Of a stretch of 64,000 bases of DNA, positions 54,754-63,727 are shown piece after piece. A model generated the notes under the pieces. The model was not told the DNA's origin and did not search any database. It saw only the letters and a program-made list of their open reading frames with translations. This DNA comes from Micavibrio sp. (GTDB lineage: Bacteria > Pseudomonadota > Alphaproteobacteria > Micavibrionales > Micavibrionaceae): positions 1 to 64,000 of the forward strand of contig JALSJP010000001.1 in NCBI GenBank assembly GCA_026989265.1. Reading direction: 5' to 3'. The position numbers were made by a program, and so were the translations under genes. How positions within the stretch are numbered: position 1 is the first letter of the stretch; every line of letters begins with the position of its first letter.

Positions 54754-55104
54754 TCAAGCGGCTTGTGTTTCTACGCCGTGGATTCGCGCGGCAATATGCT
54801 CTATCTTACCTGCTAAATGGTCTATGGCCTCCGCTATTTCCTCATCATGAGCAGTAGTAGCACTAGCCCCGTTCATATCACGGCGCATAGCGGCGAGTTC
54901 ATCGCGCAGCTCATGAATTTCATCACTCAAAACCAGTGAAGTAAGCACAAGCAAATGCGCTTCGTTAGTCGCCGCGCCAGCAGAGGCAATATCTTTAAGG
55001 CGGGAATCAACGTGATGCGCTAGATCGACAAGGCGTTGCTCCTGCCCCGCGTCACAAGCAAGGGAATAACCACGATTATTAATTTTCAGAGTAACTTCAG
55101 GCAT
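54754..55104 (-). CDS. zapA: cell division protein ZapA
   Basis: Promotes FtsZ ring bundling. 116 residues. VTLKINNRGYSLACDAGQEQRLVDLAHHVDSRLKDIA at the start matches ZapA; a coiled coil follows (LVLSDEIHELRDELAAMRRD). Directly follows the 70-residue gene without a gap. In many proteobacteria zapA-ssrS-fau are contiguous; here a symporter and an unknown gene lie between zapA and the 6S-like RNA. Confidence 0.92.
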   Translation of the reverse strand: MPEVTLKINNRGYSLACDAGQEQRLVDLAHHVDSRLKDIASAGAATNEAHLLVLTSLVLSDEIHELRDELAAMRRDMNGASATTAHDEEIAEAIDHLAGKIEHIAARIHGVETQAA

Positions 55105-55317
55105 TTAACTACCCTTTCCATCGTTCAAAAGACTTTCAACTGTTGCAATCGCTTTATCAAGCTTGCCCGCCACAAAATCAACATCTATAATATTATCGTC
55201 ATGTGATGGCTCTGGCGGAGCATAATTTTGCAGCGCATTCTCAACATTTGTTACAGATGAATCCAGTCGACCTACTGCATTATCAAGCTTGCCCAAAGCA
55301 GTAATTATTGATGACAT
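55105..55317 (-). CDS. small coiled-coil protein upstream of zapA
   Basis: 70 residues. Two short helical heptad-like stretches (ITALGKLDNAVGRLDSSVTNVENAL and FVAGKLDKAIATVESLLND) with an acidic linker (SHDDNIIDVD). Similar small proteins precede zapA in other alphaproteobacteria (DUF4164-like), but the exact family is uncertain. Its stop is directly followed by the zapA ATG, suggesting coupled expression and a division-related role. Confidence 0.75.
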   Translation of the reverse strand: MSSIITALGKLDNAVGRLDSSVTNVENALQNYAPPEPSHDDNIIDVDFVAGKLDKAIATVESLLNDGKGS

Positions 55318-55494
55318 ATATTAAAACCTTTACTAAAAAATAAAATCTTCACTCATTATGAAGCCTTGATATTCATGGTCAAGATTATATAGCTGAATTC
55401 ATCTATTAAACCACAGAATTTAATACTTGCTCTTATGGGTTCAAAAAGGCATGTTACTATCAAATTATATAACAATATTATCAGGTGCAAATAA

Positions 55495-57423
55495 ATGACA
55501 AATGCAAATATGAAGGATATGGCAAACGCAATTCGAGTGCTAGCTATGGACGCGGTGCAGCGGGCTAATTCTGGTCATCCTGGTATGCCAATGGGAATGG
55601 CAGATGTTGCTACCGTGCTTTATTCCAAATTCCTGAAATTCGATGCCAAAAGCCCGCTATGGGTTGACCGTGATCGCTTTGTTTTATCGGGCGGGCATGG
55701 CTCTATGCTGCTTTATGCGCTTAATTACCTAACTGGCTATGAGAAAATCACGCTTGAGGAAATTAAGAATTTCCGCCAAATGGGCGCAATTACCGCTGGT
55801 CACCCTGAGATTGAGCAAGATGCAGGGATTGAAACAACCACGGGCCCGCTTGGTCAAGGCGTTGCTATGGCGGTTGGTATGGCTCTATCCGAGCGCATAT
55901 TAAACGCGCGTCATGGTGATGATATAATGTCTCACTATACATATGTTATGTGCGGTGATGGCGATATGATGGAGGGGATAAGCCACGAGGCTTGCTCGAT
56001 TGCGGGGCATTTGAATTTGAGCAAGATTATCATGCTTTATGATGATAATAACATATGTATTGACGGCAGAACCGACCTTACATTCATTGATGATACGCCA
56101 AAGCGTTTTGAGGCTTATGGCTGGGACGTACAAGAAATTGACGGGCATGATTATGATGAGATCGAATCCGCTATCGCTAAAGCGCAAACCACGGATACCC
56201 CTAGTTTGATTTGCTGTAAAACTAAAATCGGCTTTGGCGCTCCGACTAAGGAAGATAGTTCGGCTGCGCATGGTGCGCCGCTTGGAGCTGAAGAGATTGC
56301 AGGCGCTCGCAAGAATTTAGGCTGGGCGCATGGTGAATTTGAAATTCCTGCTGATATACTTAATATGTGGCGCGAAGTTGGCGCGAGGCATAAAGGCTCT
56401 AATAATAAACCGCTTATTGACGAGATGGATATATCAAGCATTATTAAAGAGCTGAAAGATAGCTTTGCGAGCGACAAGCCAAAGAAAGCCACTCGACAAA
56501 CATCGGGCATGGTTTTGGAGAAATTAGTAGCAGCAAATGATGCGTTAATCGGTGGTTCTGCTGATTTGACAGGCTCTAATAATACAAAGGTTAGCGCATC
56601 TAAAGTAATTGATAAGTCCGATTACTCAGGCAATTACATTAATTATGGCGTGCGCGAGCATGGCATGGCAGCGGTTATGAACGGCATGTCATTGCACTCT
56701 AATCTTGTGCCATATGCGGGAACATTTATGCAATTTGCCGATTATTCGCGCCCTGCTATTCGCTTGGCCGCACTTATGAAAATTCGCGCTATACATGTTT
56801 TGACTCATGATTCTATTGGGCTTGGCGAGGATGGACCTACGCATCAACCTGTTGAGCATCTATCGGCTTTGCGCGCAATTCCTAATTGCTATGTTTATCG
56901 CCCATGTGATGGCGTTGAGACCGCGGAATGTTGGGAGCTTGCGATTAATAACAAAACTGCGCCTGCCCTATTGGCACTAACGCGTCAAGGATTGCCCACT
57001 TTATGCGAGAGCAGCGCGGAAAACCAATCTGCAAAAGGCGCGTATATATTAAAGCAAACCGAGGGAGAGCCTGAAATAACTTTATTTGCTTCTGGCTCTG
57101 AAGTTGAAATAGCAAATGATGCTTATGAGCATTTTGTAAGCCAAGGCAAGCAAGTTCGCCTTATATCATGCCCTTGTCTTGACCTGTTTTGGGAGCAAGA
57201 TTCGGAATATATTCAAGATTTTATTTGCAATAACAGTGTAAAAGTTGCTATAGAAGCAGGAATACGTCAAAGCTGGGACCGTTTAATCGGTGGGCATGGC
57301 ATATTTATTGGAATGAACTGCTTTGGCGCAAGCGCCCCTGCTGATGAGTTATATAAGCATTTTGGCATTACAAAAGATGCAACTATAGAGCGCGTGGAAA
57401 AAGCGTTAGAAAATAAAGGATAA
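55495..57423 (+). CDS. tkt: transketolase
   Basis: ThDP enzyme of the pentose phosphate pathway. 642 residues. VQRANSGHPGMPMGMADVATVLY, LSGGHGSMLLYALNYLTGY, TGPLGQGVAMAVGMALSER, CGDGDMMEGISHEACSIAGH and LTHDSIGLGEDGPTHQPVEHLSALRA are all typical. Starts at ATG 55495 after a 177-bp gap that must hold promoters for both tkt and the zapA side; no convincing promoter boxes were found there. First of tkt-gap-fba central carbon genes. Confidence 0.97.
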   Translation: MTNANMKDMANAIRVLAMDAVQRANSGHPGMPMGMADVATVLYSKFLKFDAKSPLWVDRDRFVLSGGHGSMLLYALNYLTGYEKITLEEIKNFRQMGAITAGHPEIEQDAGIETTTGPLGQGVAMAVGMALSERILNARHGDDIMSHYTYVMCGDGDMMEGISHEACSIAGHLNLSKIIMLYDDNNICIDGRTDLTFIDDTPKRFEAYGWDVQEIDGHDYDEIESAIAKAQTTDTPSLICCKTKIGFGAPTKEDSSAAHGAPLGAEEIAGARKNLGWAHGEFEIPADILNMWREVGARHKGSNNKPLIDEMDISSIIKELKDSFASDKPKKATRQTSGMVLEKLVAANDALIGGSADLTGSNNTKVSASKVIDKSDYSGNYINYGVREHGMAAVMNGMSLHSNLVPYAGTFMQFADYSRPAIRLAALMKIRAIHVLTHDSIGLGEDGPTHQPVEHLSALRAIPNCYVYRPCDGVETAECWELAINNKTAPALLALTRQGLPTLCESSAENQSAKGAYILKQTEGEPEITLFASGSEVEIANDAYEHFVSQGKQVRLISCPCLDLFWEQDSEYIQDFICNNSVKVAIEAGIRQSWDRLIGGHGIFIGMNCFGASAPADELYKHFGITKDATIERVEKALENKG

Positions 57424-57428
57424 GTAAA

Positions 57429-57545
57429 ATGGCTATACCAAAAACAGGTATAAGAGGTACATTTATGGGCGCAAGCATGGGAATAGCGCGAAAGCCCAGA
57501 CCTTCTGCTGGCGCTGCACCTGGTGGAAAATGTCCAACGCCTTAA
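57429..57545 (+). CDS. very small ORF between tkt and gap
   Basis: 38 residues: a glycine/alanine/proline-rich basic peptide with GIRGTFMGASMGIARKP and a Pro-rich end. AAGGA at 57416-57420 lies 8 nt before the ATG, so translation is plausible. No family is recognised. Existence as a gene is uncertain; the translated stretch may be a leader for gap, which begins 35 bp later. Confidence 0.35.
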   Translation: MAIPKTGIRGTFMGASMGIARKPRPSAGAAPGGKCPTP

Positions 57546-57580
57546 TATCTTAAATACTAAATCAATGGAGAAATAAATAA

Positions 57581-58591
57581 ATGACCATGAAAATTGCTAT
57601 TAACGGCTTTGGGCGTATTGGCCGGTTAGTTGCTAGAGCTATCCTCGAAGCAAAGCGCGACGATATCGAAATAGTAGCAATCAATGATCCAGGTGGTAAT
57701 TTCTTTCCTTTGCTGAAATATGACTCAGTTCACGGCAGAGCGCCATTCAGCGTTGAGCGCGATGGTGATGATTGGATGATATTGGATGGCAAGCGCATTC
57801 GCCGCTTTCGTAACCGAAATCCTGAAAATCTAAGCTGGGGAGATTATGACGTTGATGTCCTGATGGAATGCACTGGTAAATTTAATGACCGCGAAGGCTC
57901 GGCTCGCCACCTTGCTTCGGGCGCAAAAAAGGTTCTTATCTCTGCCCCCGCTAAAGATGCGGATTTAATGGTTGTCTATGGCGTAAATCATGGATTGATT
58001 AAGGCGGAGCATAATGTTGTCTCTAATGCTTCATGCACAACAAATTGCCTTGCACCGCTTGCTTATGCACTAAATGAAACTGTGGGCATTGAAAAAGGGT
58101 TTATGACTACTATTCATGCTTATACTGGTGATCAAAATATTGTTGATGCATCGCATAGCGACCCATATCGCGCTAGAGCAGCGGCTACTAATATGATTCC
58201 AACATCTACTGGCGCGGCAAAGGCTGTTGGCTTAGTATTGCCAGAGCTTTTAGGGAAGCTTGACGGCGTATCTATACGCGTTCCAACCCCTAATGTATCG
58301 CTTGTTGATTTGACATTTCTGCCGTCTAAAAAAGTCACGGTTGAGGAAGTAAATGAAGCAGTTACTTCCTATGCGAATGGCGAGCTTAAGGGCATTTTAG
58401 CGGTTTATGATGATCCATGCGTGTCATGTGACTTTAACCATGATCCGCATTCTGCCATATTTTCGCTTAATGGGACAAAAGTTGTCGATGGTAATTTTGT
58501 CCGCGTAATGGCTTGGTATGATAATGAGTGGGGCTTTTCAAATCGCATGATTGATACTGCCCTTGCAATGCATGGCAAAGGTTACGTTTGA
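57581..58591 (+). CDS. gap: type I glyceraldehyde-3-phosphate dehydrogenase
   Basis: 336 residues. INGFGRIGRLVARA is the NAD site; catalytic Cys152 is in SNASCTTNCLAPLAYAL; TTIHAYTGDQNIVD and TGAAKAVGLVLPEL are conserved, as is WYDNEWGFSNRM at the C-terminus. Works in glycolysis/gluconeogenesis. In many alphaproteobacteria pgk follows; here a winged-helix gene does. Confidence 0.97.
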   Translation: MTMKIAINGFGRIGRLVARAILEAKRDDIEIVAINDPGGNFFPLLKYDSVHGRAPFSVERDGDDWMILDGKRIRRFRNRNPENLSWGDYDVDVLMECTGKFNDREGSARHLASGAKKVLISAPAKDADLMVVYGVNHGLIKAEHNVVSNASCTTNCLAPLAYALNETVGIEKGFMTTIHAYTGDQNIVDASHSDPYRARAAATNMIPTSTGAAKAVGLVLPELLGKLDGVSIRVPTPNVSLVDLTFLPSKKVTVEEVNEAVTSYANGELKGILAVYDDPCVSCDFNHDPHSAIFSLNGTKVVDGNFVRVMAWYDNEWGFSNRMIDTALAMHGKGYV

Positions 58592-58621
58592 TCTTAATCG
58601 CTCTATCGGGTAGAATTTGAT

Positions 58622-59182
58622 ATGACTTTATTTAAGCAACAAGCAAAACGAGCAATGAATACGCGGGGGCAAAAATCCTGCCTCGTGATAGATCATCTTG
58701 TCGAAGCTTTGGGCGGTGATCCCTCCTCTTCACTGAAGCGCGCGCTAATCCTGAATTATATTGATGAAAATGCGGGGGTAACTCAAACTGAAGTTATGAA
58801 TCATATTGGCTCTACAAAATCCTCTATGAATAGAGAGATTGAATGGCTATTTAATTATGGCTGTATCACGCGCCGAGATGCCGAGAAAGATGGGCGAGCT
58901 ATTGAGCTTGAGACTTGCGGATATTCAAAAAGAGCGCTAGAATCTGCGCTTGATTACTTCCCACAAAGACATAAAGGTTTGCAATCTTTCGTGAATCGGT
59001 ATATAAAGATATTAAAGCAGGATCGTCCCACGTTAAGAGATGCGCGCATTGTCGCTGCTCTTTATGATAAGGGAGAGATTCCAAAATCTAAGTTGATGGA
59101 GGAATTATATAATGGACCTGCTACAACTGATAACAGAGCTTATAAAAAGCTCATTGATGACGGGGTAATTGAAGATGGCTAA
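58622..59182 (+). CDS. winged-helix DNA-binding protein (MarR-like) between gap and fba
   Basis: 186 residues. A helix-turn-helix core at about 42-85: LILNYIDENAGVTQTEVMNHIGSTKSSMNREIEWLFNYGCITRR, resembling MarR-type recognition helices, followed by helical sequence and a possible second wing near the C-terminus (ALYDKGEIPKSKLMEELYNG...AYKKLIDDGVIED). It could regulate the flanking glycolytic genes or be a foreign insert. It overlaps the tiny ORF by 8 bp. Exact family not identified. Confidence 0.65.
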   Translation: MTLFKQQAKRAMNTRGQKSCLVIDHLVEALGGDPSSSLKRALILNYIDENAGVTQTEVMNHIGSTKSSMNREIEWLFNYGCITRRDAEKDGRAIELETCGYSKRALESALDYFPQRHKGLQSFVNRYIKILKQDRPTLRDARIVAALYDKGEIPKSKLMEELYNGPATTDNRAYKKLIDDGVIEDG

Positions 59183-59339
59183 TTTAAACTTAAGTGTTTT
59201 TAACGAATTAAATATGGGCGCGGCTCAGGATTTTGATGGTATGGAAATGCCAAGCCTTAGAAATGATTTCGGCGCGCAAGTTGGAAATAACTTTGATAAA
59301 GTTGCGAATGAGATTAATATGGGCATGTCACCTATGTAA
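59175..59339 (+). CDS. small ORF overlapping the winged-helix gene
   Basis: 54 residues, acidic, Asn/Met-rich (MANLNLSVFNELNMGAAQDF, then PSLRNDFGAQVGNNFDK, ending INMGMSPM). Starts inside the last codons of the winged-helix gene, a typical coupled overlap. Not recognised. A terminator hairpin follows 42 bp later, so the two could form a short unit. Confidence 0.4.
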   Translation: MANLNLSVFNELNMGAAQDFDGMEMPSLRNDFGAQVGNNFDKVANEINMGMSPM

Positions 59340-59380
59340 TTCTTACTTGTCCTAAGGGGTAAGTTTATATATATCAATAG

Positions 59381-59410
59381 AGGTCTTGAGATACGCTCTT
59401 AAGACCTTTT
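59381..59410 (+). terminator. rho-independent terminator before fba
   Basis: AGGTCTTGAG (59381-59390) pairs with CTTAAGACCT (59398-59407) with one G-T pair across a 7-nt loop, followed by TTTT. The stem is 10 bp and the T tract is short but adequate. It would separate the gap unit from fba, though fba starts only 28 bp later. Confidence 0.6.
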
Positions 59411-59437
59411 ACTATTAAATTTAAAGGTATTAAAATC

Positions 59438-60364
59438 ATGGCACTAACAGCATCTGTAAAGAATATAATTGGTAATTACGAGAATGAGAATGCAGGCGTA
59501 AAGGGCAACTTGGTGCGCATGCTTAATAATGGGGCGCTTGGCGGCACGGGCAAGATGGTTATTCTTCCTGTTGACCAAGGTTTTGAGCATGGACCTGCGC
59601 GCTCATTTTCTAAAAACCCTGCTGGATATGATCCACATTATCACTATCAGCTTGCTATTGATTCGGGCTGTAGCGCGTATGCTGCGCCTCTTGGCTCTTT
59701 GCAAGCGGGAGCAGATACATTTGCTGGGCAAGTGCCTACTATTTTGAAATATAACAGCTCAAATGCGCTGGCTTCATCTAAGAATCAAGATGGTAACCAA
59801 GCTATTACAAGCTCTATCCAAGATGCATTAGAGCTTGGCTGCACAGCGGTAGGCTTTACAATCTACCCTGGTTCTGACAACCAGTTCGAGATGTTCGAAG
59901 AAGTCCGCGATATGATAAGGCAAGCAAAAGACGTTGGTCTGCCTTCTGTTGTCTGGTCATATGCCAGAGGTATTGATGTAACAAAAGACGGCGAGACGGC
60001 AATAGATGTTATTGCATATGCAGCGCACATGGCGTGCTTGCTTGGCGCACATGTGGTTAAGGTTAAATTGCCAACTGACCATATTATGCAAGCAGAAGCA
60101 AAAAAGGTGTTTGATGAAAATAATATCGACATAAGCACACAAGCCGCGCGCGTTAAAGAAGTTGTGCGCTCTTGCTTTGATGGTCGTCGCATTGTTGTGT
60201 TTTCTGGCGGAGCGGCAAAAGGCGCTAACGCGGTTTATCAAGATGCAAAAGACATAGCAACTGGCGGTGGTAACGGCTCAATAATTGGGCGGAACTCATT
60301 CCAACGTGAAAATGGCGAAGCCCTTGATATGCTTGGCAAGATCATGGCTATTTATAAGGGCTAG
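59438..60364 (+). CDS. fba: class I fructose-bisphosphate aldolase (DhnA/archaeal type)
   Basis: 308 residues. MVILPVDQGFEHGPARSF, YAAPLGSLQAGADTF, AVGFTIYPGSDNQFEMFEEV and AHVVKVKLPTDHI, the last holding the likely Schiff-base lysine, define the DhnA-type class I aldolases rather than the classical class II enzyme. Cleaves fructose-1,6-bisphosphate in glycolysis. Its stop overlaps the convergent epmA by 4 bp. Confidence 0.93.
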   Translation: MALTASVKNIIGNYENENAGVKGNLVRMLNNGALGGTGKMVILPVDQGFEHGPARSFSKNPAGYDPHYHYQLAIDSGCSAYAAPLGSLQAGADTFAGQVPTILKYNSSNALASSKNQDGNQAITSSIQDALELGCTAVGFTIYPGSDNQFEMFEEVRDMIRQAKDVGLPSVVWSYARGIDVTKDGETAIDVIAYAAHMACLLGAHVVKVKLPTDHIMQAEAKKVFDENNIDISTQAARVKEVVRSCFDGRRIVVFSGGAAKGANAVYQDAKDIATGGGNGSIIGRNSFQRENGEALDMLGKIMAIYKG

Positions 60365-61344
60365 TTTGTCCAAAGCACTTCATTAATATGCTCCGCGCCA
60401 GTGGTAAGCATTATCAGGCGATCAATGCCAAGGGCTATACCAGCGCTATCAGGCATGCCGTGTTCTAGTGCTTTGAAAAACTCTTCATCAGGTGGGTAGC
60501 TTTCGCCGTATAACTTTTGCTTAAGCGCCATCTCCGAGTCATAGCGTGCGCGTTGCTCGGCTGCATCTGTTAGCTCTGAAAAAGCGTTAGCAAGCTCCAC
60601 CCCACAAACATAAAGCTCAAATCTCTCGGCAAAGCGCGAGTCTGATGGCTTTTTGCGCGATAAAGCCGCCATACTAATGGGATAGTCATATAATATAGTC
60701 GGAACGCCAATTCCTAGATATGGCTCGATTTTTTGCGCCATTATGGCATGGAAGATATCGTCCCATTTATCGCTAGCTATAACGCGCACACCTGCTTTAT
60801 TCGCCACTTTAGAAAAACCTTGTAAATCATTTAAGTAGTTGGATAAATTCATACCAGCATATTGCTTAAACGCCTCACATACGGATATTTTTTGCCACTC
60901 CCCAAATGGATTTGAACTTATCCCGCCATGTGTGTATTTTTGAATAGCCATGCTTTGCGCGACTTTCCGCAATATATCCACACAATCATCCATAAGCATA
61001 TTGTAATCTGCTCCCGCCCTATACCATTCTAGCATCGTAAATTCAGGCGAATGGAGCTTTGAGACCTCGCTTTTGCGAAATACATGGCATATTTGATATA
61101 TTCGCGGCATTCCAGCAACTAACAGCTTTTTCATGTCAAATTCAGGGCTGGTATGTAGATACATATCCTCAGCTTTAAAGCCGTGAATATGAGCGTCCAT
61201 AGAAGGGCATACGGTAAGAGCGGGCGTTTCAACCTCTATAAATTCTCTATCGTCAAAGAAGCCCCGCAAAAATTTTAATATAAGCCCTCTCTTTTCCAGA
61301 AAATGGCGTTTTTTCTCAAAATTATGCGGCAGCCACCAATTCAT
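60361..61344 (-). CDS. epmA: EF-P lysine ligase EpmA (GenX/PoxA)
   Basis: Class II lysyl-tRNA synthetase-like enzyme that attaches beta-lysine to EF-P. 327 residues from ATG at 61344, preceded by AAGGAT at 7 nt; an ATG 27 bp upstream is a weaker choice. FFDDREFIEVETPALTVCPSMDAHIHGF, HTSPEFDMKKLLVAGMPRIYQICHVFR, HSPEFTMLEWYRAGADY and GVELANAFSELTDAAEQ are typical. No anticodon-binding domain. Its substrate EF-P is encoded at 25655-26227; EpmB was not found in the window. Confidence 0.92.
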   Translation of the reverse strand: MNWWLPHNFEKKRHFLEKRGLILKFLRGFFDDREFIEVETPALTVCPSMDAHIHGFKAEDMYLHTSPEFDMKKLLVAGMPRIYQICHVFRKSEVSKLHSPEFTMLEWYRAGADYNMLMDDCVDILRKVAQSMAIQKYTHGGISSNPFGEWQKISVCEAFKQYAGMNLSNYLNDLQGFSKVANKAGVRVIASDKWDDIFHAIMAQKIEPYLGIGVPTILYDYPISMAALSRKKPSDSRFAERFELYVCGVELANAFSELTDAAEQRARYDSEMALKQKLYGESYPPDEEFFKALEHGMPDSAGIALGIDRLIMLTTGAEHINEVLWTN

Positions 61345-61437
61345 AGTAATCCTTGTAAAAAACACTTGCATTTATATGCATTAAACGTTAAAAACCCTTT
61401 GCATTCAAGTTAAGATACATAAAATAAGGCAAAGATT

Positions 61438-61692
61438 ATGAAAGCTGAAATACACCCTAATTACCATGAAGTCACAGTTGTTATGACAGATGGCTCAGAA
61501 TATAAAACACGCAGCACATACGGCAAAGAAGGCGACGTGATAAAGCTTGACGTTGATCCATTGACACACCCTGCTTGGCAAGGTGGAACTGGTAAAGTTA
61601 TCGAAAAAGGTCAACTTGACAAGTTTGAGAGCCGTTATGGTAGCTTTATGTCTGGCGCTCCTGCTAGCGAGACTAAAAAAGAAGATAAATAA
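61438..61692 (+). CDS. rpmE: 50S ribosomal protein L31
   Basis: 84 residues. [29 protein letters not shown] and [14 protein letters not shown] match L31. The zinc-binding Cys residues of the C+ form are absent, so this is the C- type. The Lys/Glu-rich tail ends ETKKEDK. A strong terminator follows. Confidence 0.95.
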   Translation: MKAEIHPNYHEVTVVMTDGSEYKTRSTYGKEGDVIKLDVDPLTHPAWQGGTGKVIEKGQLDKFESRYGSFMSGAPASETKKEDK

Positions 61693-61723
61693 TTCTTACT
61701 TTTTAAAACATATAAATATAATA

Positions 61724-61753
61724 AAACCTCCTTAGATTTTAAGGAGGTTTTTT
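61724..61753. terminator. strong rho-independent terminator, probably bidirectional
   Basis: AAACCTCCTTA (61724-61734) pairs perfectly with TAAGGAGGTTT (61740-61750), 5-nt loop, followed by a run of T at 61748-61753 and preceded by A-rich sequence. It lies between convergent rpmE and nhaD and can serve both. Confidence 0.9.
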
Positions 61754-61777
61754 ATTGCCTATAATTTTGATCTGTTT

Positions 61778-63190
61778 TTATTTGGTTATCATATCGCCAT
61801 TTACCCAAAAATGCATAGCAATAGCAGCAAAATAACCAAGCATTATGACGGGTGTCCATTTAAGGTGAGAGAAGAAAGTATAATACCCTCTACCAACCCC
61901 CATAAGTGCCACTCCAGCCGCAGAACCAATAGAAAGCATGCTACCGCCAACTCCAGCAGTTAAGGTAATCAATAGCCACTGGAAATGATCCATCTCAGGA
62001 TTCATTGTAAGCACCGCAAACATAACAGGTATATTGTCTATAAGTGCCGATGCAAAACCAAGCATTATGTTAGTGGTGCTAGCACCCCAGCCATCGTAGA
62101 ATGTATTAGACATTAGCTCTAAATAGCCAAGAAACCCAAGACCGCCAACGCTGAATATAACGCCAAAGAAGAATAGCAACGTATCCCACTCTGCTGCAGC
62201 AACATTATCAAGAATGTCAAAGTCTTTGTCTCGCCCCTTGCCTTTAGTGACAGATACATGACGGATAAACCATCCTGTTATCATTAAAACGGAAAGCCCC
62301 GTCATCATCCCAACGAATGGCGGCAATCCTAAAGTTTGCTCAAGCCCTACTGCCATGGCAATAGTCATAAAGGCAAATACTATAATGACTTTTGCTCCAC
62401 GTTTCATCTTGATTTTTTCGTCAATTGCCTCTGGCTGTTCTTTAGGGATGAAGAATGTCATTATAGTCGCGGGGATAATAAAACACACTAAAGATGGCAA
62501 AAATAGAGCAAAAAACTCAAAAAATTCAACTTTGTCTGCTTGCCACACCATTAATGTCGTAATATCTCCAAATGGGCTAAATGCTCCACCCGCATTGGCA
62601 GCACAAACAATATTGATACAGCCCATAGTAATGAATTTAGCATTATTATGCCCCACAGCTACTATTACTGTACCCATAACAAGAGCCGTTGTAAGGTTGT
62701 CTGCTACTGGTGATAAAAAGAATGCTAAAACCCCTGTCGCCCAGAAAAGCTGCCTTAGGCTCATGCCTGATAGAACTAGCTTCATGCGGATAACTGCAAA
62801 TACATTACGATTTTCTAATGCACTTATATATGTCATTGCCGCAAGCAAGAATAACAGTAAGCTTGAATACTCAACCAAACCGTGGGTAATTGCCGCATGC
62901 ACAACATCTTTGTTAGCACCAAAATCAGGGGCAACAAAAGCAATAACGATCCATATCAGACCCGCGCCAAGCATAACAGGCTTTGACTTTCGCATATGTG
63001 TATATTCTTCTGCCAAAACGGCAACATAAGATAAAACAAAAATTACGATACATAATATTCCCGCCCAATGCAGACCTATGTTTAAATTTGTAACAGCCGA
63101 GCTTTCGCCCCCGCCACTAGCAAATGCAGCAGATGAAATGAAAGTGGTTAAGGCTATAATAATAAAAGAAGTTAAAAAACGCGCCGTCAT
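61778..63190 (-). CDS. nhaD: NhaD-type sodium:proton antiporter
   Basis: 470 residues, about 12 membrane helices, N-terminal signal-like segment (FLTSFIIIALTTFISSAAFASG). Conserved in NhaD: LLFLLAAMTYISALENRNVF, FFLSPVADNLTTALVMG, NAGGAFSPFGDITTLMVWQ and FFFGVIFSVGGLGFLGYL. NhaD members expel Na+ or Li+ and are common in marine and some intracellular bacteria. Divergent from rplU with a 210-bp gap. Confidence 0.93.
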   Translation of the reverse strand: MTARFLTSFIIIALTTFISSAAFASGGGESSAVTNLNIGLHWAGILCIVIFVLSYVAVLAEEYTHMRKSKPVMLGAGLIWIVIAFVAPDFGANKDVVHAAITHGLVEYSSLLLFLLAAMTYISALENRNVFAVIRMKLVLSGMSLRQLFWATGVLAFFLSPVADNLTTALVMGTVIVAVGHNNAKFITMGCINIVCAANAGGAFSPFGDITTLMVWQADKVEFFEFFALFLPSLVCFIIPATIMTFFIPKEQPEAIDEKIKMKRGAKVIIVFAFMTIAMAVGLEQTLGLPPFVGMMTGLSVLMITGWFIRHVSVTKGKGRDKDFDILDNVAAAEWDTLLFFFGVIFSVGGLGFLGYLELMSNTFYDGWGASTTNIMLGFASALIDNIPVMFAVLTMNPEMDHFQWLLITLTAGVGGSMLSIGSAAGVALMGVGRGYYTFFSHLKWTPVIMLGYFAAIAMHFWVNGDMITK

Positions 63191-63315
63191 AATGTTATGT
63201 CTGTATGTTGGTTGGTAATATTTTATGATTTGATATCATGTAATTAAATTATTTAAAAGATAAAATATGCTGCAATTGCGAAATATTATTTTTGTGGTTT
63301 TTGTTGTGATATATC

Positions 63316-63344
63316 TTGACAACTAATCATAAACATGGTTATTT
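63316..63344 (+). promoter_or_regulatory. candidate promoter of rplU-rpmA
   Basis: A perfect TTGACA at 63316-63321 is followed after 17 bp by TTATTT (63339-63344), a weak -10. The downstream leader contains GCAAC...GTTGC that could form a small hairpin of the kind used in ribosomal-protein autoregulation; that is only suggestive. Confidence 0.5.
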
Positions 63345-63400
63345 CCAACGCTTGCAACATAAGGTTTGTTGCTCAAATCAATAAAAATGGAATTAAAGCG

Positions 63401-63715
63401 ATGTTTGCTGTTATTAAAACTGGTGGAAAACAGTATAAAGTACAAAAAGATGATAAGCTTCTTGTTGAAAAACTAGAAGGTAATGAAGGCGATAAAATCG
63501 TACTTGATGAAGTGTTAATGGTGGTTGACGGTAAAGTTTCTAAAGTTGGTGAGCCTTTGATTAAAGGTGCAACAGTAGAGGCTACGCTTGTTAAGCAAGC
63601 TCGTGGACCGAAGATTATAATTTTCAAGAAAAAGCGTCGTCAAAATTACCGTCGCAAAAAAGGTCATCGTCAGGATTTAACAATGATCCAAATTACAAAT
63701 ATTAAAGCAGCTTAG
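63401..63715 (+). CDS. rplU: 50S ribosomal protein L21
   Basis: 104 residues from ATG at 63401; the upstream in-frame extension to 63335 is not conserved and contains the promoter leader. [36 protein letters not shown] and [20 protein letters not shown] are typical. rpmA follows after 12 bp. Confidence 0.96.
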   Translation: MFAVIKTGGKQYKVQKDDKLLVEKLEGNEGDKIVLDEVLMVVDGKVSKVGEPLIKGATVEATLVKQARGPKIIIFKKKRRQNYRRKKGHRQDLTMIQITNIKAA

Positions 63716-63727
63716 GAGACTTAGACT

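Noticed and set aside
62355-63029. 224-residue plus-strand ORF
   Set aside because: Opposite-strand shadow of nhaD; composition reflects antisense of hydrophobic codons.
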